Assembly: GCF_029962835.1 (NCBI RefSeq)
Contig: NC_080589.1
Location: 19,489,586 to 19,553,585, forward strand
Source: Magnolia sinica
Lineage: Eukaryota; Streptophyta; Magnoliopsida; Magnoliales; Magnoliaceae
Direction of reading: 5' to 3'
Length of the DNA stretch: 64,000 nt
In this document: positions 1-15,699 of the stretch, piece after piece
Layout: the number at the start of each line of letters is the position of its first letter
Position numbering within the stretch: the first letter of the stretch is position 1
Program-made: the position numbers and the translations under genes
The notes under the pieces: generated by a model
What the model saw: only the letters and a program-made list of their open reading frames with translations
Told to the model about the DNA's origin: nothing
Databases searched by the model: none

Positions 1-152
1 TACCAGCTCTACTAATGAGCCAGAAGACTGCTAGATATTTTATTTGATATCCCTTTTAGTTACACTAGGTTTATTAGAATGAGTAGGAAATTATCAAATA
101 CTTGTTTTTGTAATGTTTATCCCACTTCTATAACTACTTATACCTATCCCAG

Positions 153-5682
<5,530 letters not shown>

Positions 5683-5688
<6 letters not shown>

Positions 5689-5845
5689 CTAAAAGAAAGA
5701 AAGGAAGGAAGATATGAAATTGACTTGGGTTCTCTTGGTTTTGCATATTTTTCTAATCCCTAGGGGTAGTGATGGTAACTAAAAGAAAGAAAGGAAGATA
5801 TGAAATTGACTTGTGTTCTCTTGGGTATGCACATTTTCTAATCCT
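5683..5845 (+). repeat. Tandem duplication in the 3' UTR / downstream flank of NHX
   Basis: A unit of about 80 bp starting 'tggtaactaaaagaaagaaa' occurs twice, at 5683 and 5772. The first copy overlaps the stop codon of NHX, so the duplication copied the end of the coding sequence into the 3' untranslated region. Confidence 0.8.
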
Positions 5846-6308
5846 TAGGGGCAGTGAGGAGTGCCTGATTTTGGTATGTGCGAGGATTGCAAGTTTTTGA
5901 CGTAGGCAGCGGAGGTGATACAATTTTCCTTGGCTTGATATTTTCATTTTTTTTCTTTCATTATCTCTTGCGGCGTGATTATTGCCGATGTTGATAAGAG
6001 TGATGTTGATAAGTGCCATGTGATTTCAACACAGTAATTTGCATTTTATTTTTTTGTATATGAGTGTGTAATATACTGATTGTCTTTGGCATGTATTTGA
6101 TTTGCTATCTGAAAGAGAATGTGGTCATGTAATTTTCCTGAAAAGTGAAATGATATTGAATCGAGCCTTTTGAATTACAAGTTGTTGCAGCTTTGCTGGT
6201 TTGGGTTTGTAACTTTTGAAGTCTACAACTTTATTTTAGCTTTCATTTCTTAACTTCGAATGCATTGGATGCCTCTTTAGATCTAGAGGAAATGCAACAC
6301 CTGCTCTA

Positions 6309-6460
6309 TTCCTTATGGTTCTAAAGGTGATTGACATTTGGAGTTTCAACACGAGGTCACGGGTTCGAGCATCCCTTGTGGTGTGAGTGCGCGAGAGTGG
6401 GGGTGTTTGTGTGAGTGCGTGCGTGTGTGTGGGGGTGGGCTGTGAGTGTGTGTAAAAAAA
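6309..6460 (+). mobile_element. tRNA-derived SINE copy
   Basis: It contains a strong B-box-like block, 'cgggttcgagcatccc', preceded by 'gagtttcaacacgaggtca'. A near match to that stretch lies in the SINE at 56821. A GT-rich body and an A-run tail follow. The A-box is diverged. Confidence 0.6.
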
Positions 6461-7659
6461 AAATGTAAAAAAAAAATAAATAAATAAGAAGAAGAAGAAG
6501 AAGAAGATTGATTTCAATGTTTTAAAACCCAGACTGACCTGTTTCTGTGGCTAGTTGGTCGAACCAGTCCGACCCATGCTGCCTATGTGACATCATAAAT
6601 GAGTAAAATACATAAAGAGGTTTGAGAACATTTCTGGCACATTTGGACCAGAAGAGCTGCCCAATCCCGAATGTTGGGCTGGTGGAACTAGACACTTTTG
6701 AGTGGTTTCTTTCCCAAGATGGGTTTTGATTACCTTGGGCCGCTCTGTTCCAATCATCTGGTCAGCAGGGTTTTAAAACACTATCTCTATCCTCAATTGT
6801 CAAGAGGCTTACTAGCAACCAAAAATACAGTTGTTTGCTTTTTCTGTGGCATCTCCACTGCACATATAGCATTCATCCAGGTGATCATAACCATTTATCT
6901 AGTGGGACACCACATTGACAGGCCACAAACAAAATGATGAACAATTGAGATAATTTAGTCTCATTTCAATAGTGTGCAGAATGATGGGATGTCTAGGATT
7001 GTCCAGGGACAAGGTTTTTGCGCTATGGCCTGTCAACTGCTGTGACCCACCAGAACAGTTTCAGTCAGCCTGGACAAGTGCCACATATATAGCGCACATT
7101 CTATTGATGGGCAGGCAATCATCTCTAGGGTAGAATGCAAGAATGTTGCTAACACCCACAACTAGGAGCATAAAATCTCATACAATTCGCTGCTCTCCAA
7201 GAAAATCTATTGAAGTCTTGCTTTTCATTGAAGTGTGACATGGAGCAAAACAAAAGAGGGGGTAAAAAAAGAGAGTGCAAAATAGCACTTGGGTAGATTT
7301 CAGTTTAGAAGCCCAGCAACGTCTGGTGCCCTAGAAATTGCAACTGGAAACTCTGCATGCCAGCTGCGATCGACCCCACCATGGTGTAACATCACGAGCA
7401 AAACAAACGTTCACCGACCAAATCAATGGAGACATGAAATGCCAGCTGCGATCAACCCCACCATGTTTTTTCTTTCTTTTCCCTTTCTGATGTTGATTTT
7501 TCTTTCTTCTTTTCCCTTTCTTGCATTGGCCACCCTCTTTGTTCTTTATATTTTTTGTATTTTTGCCTTTGGTTGGTAATATGAGAGTTTGCTTTATTGC
7601 ATTCCAAAAAAAAAAAAAGAGCATCCCCTTTTTTTTTCTGACACGCTATTCGATGGGAA

Positions 7660-7895
7660 TACATTCCTAAGATCCCATTTGGACGCACTTCCTCAAAAGG
7701 GAGTTTCTGAAAAAGGGTTTCAAGCTTGCATTTTTGGTCGACTAGGCAAAAACCAACAAGTTGGCATTTTAGCACCCATTTTGTTGAGCGGAGACAAGAT
7801 GGGGTTCACAAAGTGCATCCAAATGTACAACATCAAATTCCATTTGGATCAAACTAGTGTTTATGCCTCACATGCCCCTTTGGAGGGTCTGTCAA
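7660..7895 (+). repeat. Dispersed TIR-like repeat, 'catttggatgca' family
   Basis: It begins 'cccatttggacgcacttcct' and contains 'aaagtgcatccaaatgtaca'. In inverted orientation it resembles 58743-59005: shared order, shared 'tcaaaaggg' and 'ttggtcg' blocks. Non-coding; probably a MITE. Confidence 0.5.
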
Positions 7896-8749
7896 AATGG
7901 ACCCTTAGCACAAAAGATTGCAAAAGAAGTATAGAAAGCCTCAAGCCCTAAGCAATTAGATAGCACACCATTCTTCAAACCTATTAACATTCATTTTCAA
8001 TGAGTTCCAGACTGCATAACACTTCTAGTCATTTTTCAGCGCATGCCAGCTCCATAATCAAAGAGAGATTCCTTGAAAATGTCAAACCATTATCTAAATA
8101 AGTTTATTACCTTTGAGTAGCCATTTGAATGTAGGGGTACTGGTACAGACCCAGTTTTTTCACAGTATCACAAGATGCTGAAGTGCTATAATACAATAAT
8201 AAAAAGATTTTTTATTTTTTTTAAAAAAAAAAAGGTACCTTCATACAGGCAGTTTATGCTATCATGTGGGATCCACCATGGCCCAAGCACCAGGCTGGTC
8301 ACTCAGAAGGTGGGTTATAAGCATATCCATTCAGTGTGGACTACTGGTAAAATTTTAAACTTTCCAGTGTTTTCATACATGTGGCCACCTGATTAGTGGA
8401 ACAACCTGAGTTTTGGGTCAGGTCATCTAAACATTGGGAACCAGCCAAAAAACAGCTCGGAATCTCCTGAACACATGCTGTCTAAACCACCTGATTGCCA
8501 TAAGTGTGGACCTAACAAAACTCTATTATGTAATTCCAACAGAAATGACAACTGACGAGGTCAAGCTCCATTATATAATGCAGTGTATGGTAAACATTGT
8601 AGCTGGTTATTCATGTACATATACATGTGCATTACAGAAGAGTTGTGAAATTCCGTCTCGTGTAAACCCAGCTACTTTGCTTGAGAACAGATCCATTTCT
8701 TCTTCTTTTTTCAATAAATCAACAATTTTATCTCAAAACAAGAATCATC

Positions 8750-8753
<4 letters not shown>

Positions 8754-8786
<33 letters not shown>
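8754..8786. repeat. (GA)n microsatellite
   Basis: About 16 GA units in intergenic DNA. Confidence 0.95.
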
Positions 8787-8788
<2 letters not shown>

Positions 8789-9517
8789 TCACAGAGAAAG
8801 AGATCAATTTGAGTCTCATTGATGCTTGAGAACTATATAAAAAAGAAAAAAAAAAAAGATCAATTAGCAACCACACAACTAAACTGCAGTACAATTTCAA
8901 TTCCACCAATTGCCTAGTCTTGCATGAAGCTTGACCAGGTGTTATTCATGTTATATCGTACTCGAGAAAAGCATCATATATAATGGCATTCATCAAACAC
9001 GGGCAGCTGAAGCACTATTCTTCTTCCTCTCCAGCAGAGCAAATCTTTATTTTTTTTTCTTTACTGCATTCAGGAAATAGATACCAGGTTTCATTCTTAA
9101 GGATGCATCTGGAAGTACCTCAAGAATCCAGGGCAGGTGGAATATACTTTTGCAAATTGTTGTTGTGGTTGTTTCTAGTAGCTCAAAAGAGCAGCACCAT
9201 TGCTTCCTTGCTCAGCAGGTTCAAAAGCAAGTGACCCCAACAAAAACTTCAACCAAATGTCGATTTGGGGTACTTCTAACACCAAATGCAGCCTAAATCC
9301 ATCCTTCCGTAACACAAGTAGATCAATCAACATTCACTTCTCCTCACGTTCACACTGATTTGATATCATTATTATGCAGTTCCCAGTCAAATCAATCTAT
9401 GTACTTCATAGATTTCTATCTTTCCAAACTCAAATTAAGAGAGAAACAGCCAAAGGGGTTAATTGGTTTCATACATCAGTGTTTGCAATATTCATTGGGA
9501 ACTTGGTACCTGTGGCC

Positions 9518-10759
9518 CTATTCGACATCTCTAATGGCCACCCTCTCCATCTCCTTCCGGACTGCCTCCCTATTCAATCTTTCCCTCTCCGCCCTCTCCC
9601 GCCACCCCTCTTCCAACAACTCCACAAACTTCTCTTTTATCCCAACCAAAGGATCCTTATCAATCAGTACATCCCCATCATAAGCCTCCCTCAATATTGC
9701 TGTCCGAATCCCCCCTTTCAACGACACGTAGAAAATCCCCGAATGCCTTGTGAATGTGTTCGCAAATGCATTCGAGAACCGATACTCCTCACTGAACTTC
9801 CCCAACGATGGCACTGCCATCCTCTTAAAAACTGACATGGACAACAGCTCGTGGAAGACACCTACATTCCTCTTCTCCATCTCTGGCGAAGCCTGGTCCA
9901 AGTTCGAAATATCTTCGTATGGCGAAATGTATGGAAGCTCCATCCAATCTCTCACCCATTCCCTCATCTCCTTCTTCAGGAAGAACCCGGGCGGGAGACG
10001 GACATTAAAACAAGGCCGGACCCGAATCCCCATCATCTTGGACTCCTCTTCCGCCCTCAATTCTATAACCGATTTTGCGAATTCAGGCTCCCAAGAAACC
10101 AACTCCAAGAACGATTTTCCCTCCCCAGGACTACCCACCAATTGAAAATAATTTCCATACTTGGGCACCAAACTGCACAAAAAATCATCTGGGAATCCAA
10201 AATCCCTCTTCACGTGCAATAATTTGTCGGCATTGATTACTTTATTCTTCGATATCATCAACAATTTACACAGTTTCTTCACAAGAAGATGCTCATTTTC
10301 AGCTTTGATCCGTTTCTCTTCATCGAGAAACTGTTGCAACCGGTCACTGATGCGGAGGAAAGGGACTTGTTGGGTTTTGGGTTTGATCCGATCGAGATAA
10401 AGATCAAAGAGGCCAGGGTTCTGATGGAGGAAGGTCTCAATTCGGATGGGAAGACGGAGTCTTTCTCTACGTCTTTCTAAGTACAGTAGAGGGATGACTT
10501 GGCCGGGCTCATTGAGGACTTCTTTGACTACTTTCGCACACATCCGCCATTGCTTGTCCTTCTCGATGGCGTTGTCTAAATGGCAGTCCTTCCGCCATAC
10601 CACTTTAAGGCTCGAGACGGAGGCGAATTGGGTGAAAAAGCTGTCCATTGAATTTATGGAGAAGGCAGAAGACAGACAACCAGGAAATGAAATCGGACGG
10701 AAAGAGGTAAGAGAAAGCTTGGAAATGGCGAAATACGATAGAGGGTGGTATAAAGGCAT
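9518..10759 (-). CDS. PORR-domain organelle RNA-splicing factor (WTF1 / RPD1 family)
   Basis: A single uninterrupted reading frame of 413 residues, fitting the usually intronless PORR genes. The start at 10759 is the first ATG after an in-frame stop. The N-terminus (MPLYHPLSYFAISKLSLTSF) is rich in Ser, Arg and hydrophobics and poor in acids, as in organelle transit peptides; mitochondria are favoured but plastid is not excluded. The PORR domain runs from about residue 50 to 380: VVWRKDCHLDNAIEKDKQWR, the LFLHQNPGLFDLY-type block (here IETFLHQNPGLFDLYLDR), LRLPIRIETF, LLMISKNKVINADKLLHVKR, DFGFPDDFLCSLVPKYGNYF, LPYISPYED, and SVFKRMAVPSLGKFSEEYRF followed by HSGIFYVSLKGGIRTAILRE. Family knowledge: PORR proteins bind group II introns and support organellar splicing. 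The Arg/Glu-rich tail (WRERAERERLNREAVRKEME) suggests a charged helix. I cannot assign the exact orthologue. Confidence 0.9.
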   Translation of the reverse strand: MPLYHPLSYFAISKLSLTSFRPISFPGCLSSAFSINSMDSFFTQFASVSSLKVVWRKDCHLDNAIEKDKQWRMCAKVVKEVLNEPGQVIPLLYLERRRERLRLPIRIETFLHQNPGLFDLYLDRIKPKTQQVPFLRISDRLQQFLDEEKRIKAENEHLLVKKLCKLLMISKNKVINADKLLHVKRDFGFPDDFLCSLVPKYGNYFQLVGSPGEGKSFLELVSWEPEFAKSVIELRAEEESKMMGIRVRPCFNVRLPPGFFLKKEMREWVRDWMELPYISPYEDISNLDQASPEMEKRNVGVFHELLSMSVFKRMAVPSLGKFSEEYRFSNAFANTFTRHSGIFYVSLKGGIRTAILREAYDGDVLIDKDPLVGIKEKFVELLEEGWRERAERERLNREAVRKEMERVAIRDVE

Positions 10760-10964
10760 GATTTGGGATTTGGGTTTTTTGAATCTCAATCAATGGTGTT
10801 TTGCAGGTATTGATCTGAACAGATTGGGTTAAAGAGGAGTGCTAAAAATTCATCAAGAGAAAGATATTGAAGAAACTGAGTGATTCCGATTCCAATTCCA
10901 ATTTTGTGAAAGAATCTATGGAGAGCGAGGATGGAAGAGAGCCGAAATGAGAGAGAGTGTGTGG

Positions 10965-10990
10965 GAGAGAGAGAGAGAGAGAGAGAGAGA
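10965..10990. repeat. (GA)n run upstream of the PORR start
   Basis: About 13 GA units, 200 bp upstream of the PORR start codon. On the transcribed (-) strand this reads as a CT-rich tract, common in plant leaders and core promoters. Confidence 0.8.
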
Positions 10991-11089
10991 TTGGAATGCC
11001 GTACATAAAGCAAAGAGCTGCTTGGATTCGATCATGTGGAAATTCGAATCCAAACGATTACTATTGTTGATGAAAAGAAAAGCAATTAC

Positions 11090-11126
11090 CTTCAAAGGGT
11101 TTTGAAGTTGAAGAAGAAACGGCCAT
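11090..11126 (-). other. Possible short upstream exon or uORF before the PORR gene
   Basis: On the - strand an ATG in excellent plant context (aaaATGGCC) opens MAVSSSTSKPFE and meets a consensus donor, GAAG|GTAATT. Splicing to the acceptors I see near 10840 or 10815 runs into a stop before the PORR ATG. If transcribed, it is therefore more likely a uORF-bearing 5' UTR exon, or the first exon of something else, than an N-terminal extension. Confidence 0.3.
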
Positions 11127-11419
11127 TTTCAAGGGTTCGGGGGTTTTGGGAATGACATGAAAGAGATGTACAGAGCGTGGATTGCATACTGAGTAAATCT
11201 GTGTGGCCCACCCTAATGTATCTGTCTTATCCACACCGTCCATCCATTTTTTCAGCTCATTTTATGTACTAAGCCTAAAATTGAAGTACATCCAAATCTC
11301 ACTGGACCACACCAGAGGAAACAGTGGGGATAATGACATCCACCCCACCGTTGAAACCTTCCAAGGGCCCACAGACGTGGACGAAGATAAGCGGAAACGG
11401 ATTGGCTACTCCCCCCGCA

Positions 11420-11895
11420 ACCAGCCAATGGCTGATGGTCGGTGCTCTGTGGGCCCCACCATGATGTATGTGTTTCCTCCATGTCATCCATCTATTTTTC
11501 TAGATATTTTATGGTATGAGACCAAAAATGAGATATATCTCAATCTCAAGTGGACCACATTACAGGAAACAGGGTTGAATGAACGTAGACCATTAAAAAC
11601 TTTTTGGGGGCCATAAAAGTTTTGGATCAAGATGATCTTTGTTTTTTCCCTTCATCTGGGTCTGTATGACCTAATCAACAGATTGGATGTCAAATAAACA
11701 ATACAGTGGGCCTTAGGAGGATTTTAATGGTGGATATCTAATCACTGTTGTTTTCCTACGGTGTGGTCCACATGGGATTTATATCCCTCTAATGTTTGGG
11801 ATGATGCTCTAAAATGAGCTTTAAAACGGAATGGATGAAACACATACATCATAGTGGGGGCTGCAGAGTACCGACCACCAGGCCCGGGGCTGGTG
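11420..11895. mobile_element. Nested palindromic MITE-like element
   Basis: The left end 'accagccaatggctgatggt' then 'gggccccaccatgatgtatg' mirrors the right end 'catacatcatagtgggggct' then 'accgaccaccaggcccgggg'. The body carries inverted 'aagtggaccacatt' and 'gtggtccacatggg' blocks. It is non-autonomous and lies inside the outer element. Confidence 0.65.
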
Positions 11896-11948
11896 CAGGG
11901 GAAGTTGCCAATCCGTTTCCGGGATAAACGGAAGCGTATTGGCTTGCG

Positions 11949-12535
11949 TACCACACACCAGCTATATAGCTGCTGTAGATACATGTCGTGCGAAGACGAG
12001 CGCCGACGCTCCTCCAACTCCGAGTTATACGAACGGTTCAAATGAGATCAAAGTTACATTGGCTCCACAATGATGTATTTATTATATCCATACCGTTCAT
12101 CCATTTTTCGAGATCATTTCAGAGCATTAAAAAAAAAAAATTGAATCATATCCAAAGTTCAAATGAACCACACCAGAAATAGCATCGAGGATAATGATTT
12201 TCACCATTAAAAAAATTGTAGGGTCCACAATAATGTTTATTTTGCATCCAATCTGTTAATAAGGTCAAAAATACATGGATGAAAAGGAAAAAAAAATTTC
12301 ACGGTGATCTGAAAACTTTTGTGACCCCAAAAGCATTTCAATGGTAGACGTTCAATCCCCCACTGTTTTTTGTAGTGTGGTCCACTTGATCTTTAAATCT
12401 ATCATATTTTTCGGCTCAAGCCTTAAGACAAGCTCGAAAAATGGATGGACGGTTTGGATATAACACATACCTCATGATAGGACCCACAGAACTTGCTTAT
12501 GTCAATACACCATCTCTATAGCTGGTGTGTGGTAC
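11949..12535. mobile_element. Second nested palindromic MITE-like element, split at its right end by Tekay
   Basis: Terminal inverted repeat of 18 bp: 'taccacacaccagctata' (11949-11966) against 'tatagctggtgtgtggta' (12517-12534). The Tekay LTR starts at 12536, within 2 bp of this terminus, and its target duplication (ggtac) overlaps the terminal repeat. Confidence 0.7.
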
Positions 12536-15500
12536 TGTAACGCCCTGGATTTCGAGGGTCGAGTAAAGCTCTACTCCTGAGATCCAGCGCATCACTTATG
12601 CAACATGGATAATGATGTTCAGATTCCGTCCATATTAATGAGTTAAACATGAGTGAGATTATACTAAAACAGCATATCAGACTCCAGATATAATTAAATT
12701 GAGCAAGCGGAAGACTGAAACATATATGTATCTGAACAGGTAAATGTTTTACAACCTCCAGAGTATGATTATGTACCCGGGTTAAATATGTACATATATT
12801 GTTTCAAAATAGACAAAATATCAAAATGTAAGTGTCCATCTAATCCATTTGTCCCTATAATCCAATCGAATCAGTACAAGGTCTACATAAACCCACCTGA
12901 GAGCTGCACGTAGGAGAATTCTTCCTCCTCGTCCGTGAAGTTGGGTTCTGTGACGTAAGCTACATCGTCATTATCTGCATCTACAACAGAGTCTGGTTGG
13001 TGTTTTAAAACACCGTCTCAAGGTGAGAGTAGTGATCAACTCAGTGGTACTATAAGGCCTTAACATGTTATCAAGTCAATCAAGCAGTAATGATAAAGCA
13101 ATACAACAACCACTTCCTAGTTACTCTTATTAATGCAAGAATTGCGTACAGTAATGATGCATGCCCTCACACAAAGCTCCTTCACAAGTGACTCCGACAA
13201 CCAATTTCGCGCATGACAAACTCCCTAAAGTGTAACTTCCTCGCCAAAGCACATGCAATGCGGTGCATGGTCATGTTAGTGGAGTATTTAATTAAGCTTA
13301 TTTATAAAGTAAATTTGGGAAGCTAAGGTACCTCCCTTTTATATCATTACCCCAAATGAATGATCCGTCTAGGGTTGTCAATCCTAGTTAACCACATAAA
13401 ATAGGTAAGTTGTAGGGCATCACCCCTAATAAATAGCAGTCGATAGGCAAATTCAAAGTTTATACTCGCGGTTACTACGGGGAGGCTCATCACCTCAGCA
13501 TAAGCCGACAGCTTGAACATGGTGTCTCATACCACTATGTCCGGCTCACGAGTTTGGGTTGCTCACTGGTCACTATGGGAAGGCTCGTCACCCCAGCGTA
13601 GGCCGACAGCTAGACCACGGTGTCCCATACCATCATGCCCGGCTCATGAGTCTTAGCGGATCATGGTACCACGGTTGAAGTGGGCTTTTGCATTGGTAAG
13701 TGGTACCTTAGATTCAAGCAGAGATGTCCATACATGGTAAACACACAATAGGTTAATTGGTTTATTTGGCAAGTTCGATTGGTACAAGCACATGTAAACT
13801 TGATCGATATGGAGCGCATAAGCACCCCTTGTGACCTAACCACCGTCGACAATCGTTGTGTGACTCGGATTTGTCAAGTTACCCAATGTGGCAGACCAAT
13901 TCAGCCACCTTGACGAGAATTGTTACTGATTGCCTAAGCTAGGTTGTAGCTCCAATCTTACTCAGATGCAATAATTTAGTACATGGGATAATCAATTCAG
14001 CACTTAACAAATAATCCAATTGAGAATTCTCATTTGAGCATTTCATCAGACACATTGAACATGTTACTAAATACCTACATTTTATCCGTAAATTGCGTAG
14101 CGACAATTATGGTTACATGAAAGAAACTATACATATGAACAAGGTAATTAAAAATCATATCTTAATACTATTAATAAATACAAATCATCAACATTTTCTC
14201 ATTCAGACAATTTATTAAACACTTAGGTTACACTTCACCAAATACATAGACTAGGATAGTTACACCATGTGTTTTAGCAAATCCTTATACAAAGAGGTCA
14301 GCATGCATATAATAACGATGAATCCTAGATTAGTAGACATGACAAACACAAATCATATTTTCATGTTCATTCAAACATTTCAACAAACACATGAGATGCA
14401 TATTTATTCAACATAGTTCACGCATGTATATTGTATCAAAAACGGCGTAACTAAGATCGTATGGCAACAATCAAGTCAGACATAAATCATTGCTGACATT
14501 GAAAGCATTGAAAATCATAACATAAATGTTTATAGTCCACACCTTTCGTCGGAATACTCGATTCGGACGCGGTTTGAATTCTTTGTTCCCAAAAATGGAA
14601 CGTCGGGTACCTAGGCAATGAAATAGATTAGTTATTCATTGATTACTCTATTTGGATCTCTAAATCAATATTAGGGTTAGGTTTTCTTACCCAAATCAAA
14701 GTCGAAAACGATCGTGTAGCGAAGTGGAAAGGTGATTCAGTGTGTGGAGTAGTGGGAGAGAATCCCAGCAACGATCTCCCAAAGTCTCTCTCCTCTCCTT
14801 CCTCTTTTCTCTTCTTTTTCTCTCTTCTCTCTCCTAGGGTTAAAGAAATTCGTATGGAATGGAAATGGGGTGGTTTAAGGGCTATATAGGCCCAAAAGTG
14901 ATGCAAATAGCCCCAGGGTCATGGTATACTTAATTTATATCCAAAGGGCGATTGTTTTTAACAAATAGGGCTCATAGGAAGGCTCACTACTCACATACGT
15001 CGTAGTATAAGTTCTGTGACAATAGATCCATGTCAGGATATGGTTTTGGTGCGATCTGACAAGTTGATCGGCCGTGAAGGACCCGTGTCAGATCAACGAT
15101 CATACTTACTCGATCGGGGCCACAAGTATACGGATACGTGCAGGGAAATTTCCTTTTCCGATGGGTGAAGTTTGGTCAGAAACTGACGGTCCGAAATTCC
15201 TAATTTCATGCCTGAGTGAATGGCCCAATTCACTTAAGTTTCAATACATTTTCTAAAGGTATTCGCGTTTTCTCACACACTTTACTCAAGGCTTAAGTTA
15301 TGCGTTTCTGGATAATATCTGGGCTCGATTCCCACGATGGTAGTTAAGCCCAGTAAGGCGGACATAACCCTATATTTTCACAATCATCAGACTTTCAACG
15401 CACGGTCCAGGTAACAGGCTTTTGGGATTTTGGGATTTTTCCTATGTTTCTAAGTAGTGCTGAGTTAGCGATTTTGATAGTTTTGGGTATTGCCATTTGT

Positions 15501-15647
15501 ATAAATAGTGGTTGGAGTTAAATCCACCAATTAATCCAGTGAATACTTAATTAATTTTTTGCTTAAATATCTACAAAGTACGGTCCTTAGGGATTTCTGC
15601 CTGAGGTGGTACTCGGGTCTTTGTACTGATTTTTTCGAGACGTTATA
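12536..15647 (-). repeat. 3' LTR of the Tekay element
   Basis: It matches 34736-37840 along its length. It contains a direct duplication of about 92 bp (near 13470-13560 and 13562-13650) of the block around 'ggccgacagct'. It also carries the 16-bp palindrome ggtgttttaaaacacc at 12999-13014. Confidence 0.92.
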
Positions 15648-15670
15648 ATCTACCCCCCTTAAAGAAAAAT
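15648..15670 (-). other. Polypurine tract of the Tekay element
   Basis: On the - strand 'tctttaagggggg' followed by 'tagat' directly abuts the 3' LTR, the expected plus-strand priming site of Ty3 elements. The Tekay fragment at 47135-47151 has the same arrangement. Confidence 0.75.
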
Positions 15671-15699
15671 TTCATCCCTAAAATTAGTACATTTTCATA

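Larger units (their letters stand above)
5846..9517. other. Intergenic region between NHX and the PORR gene
   Basis: No coding region with family-level support. Contents seen: a SINE near 6310-6460, a (GAA)n run near 6487-6507, a 28-bp direct repeat (starts near 7356 and 7438), a TIR-like dispersed repeat at 7660-7895, poly-A/T tracts, and a (GA)n run at 8754. The NHX and PORR genes converge here, so both 3' ends should terminate in this region. Confidence 0.7.

Noticed and set aside
6355-6375. Possible tRNA gene from the B-box 'gggttcgagcatccc'
   Set aside because: No cloverleaf arms or acceptor stem could be drawn; it belongs to a SINE. The similar 'ttcgattc' near 40377 lies in a palindromic element.
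10446-10832. + strand frame of 128 codons opposite the PORR gene
   Set aside because: Antisense shadow of a well-supported PORR reading frame; no recognisable domain.
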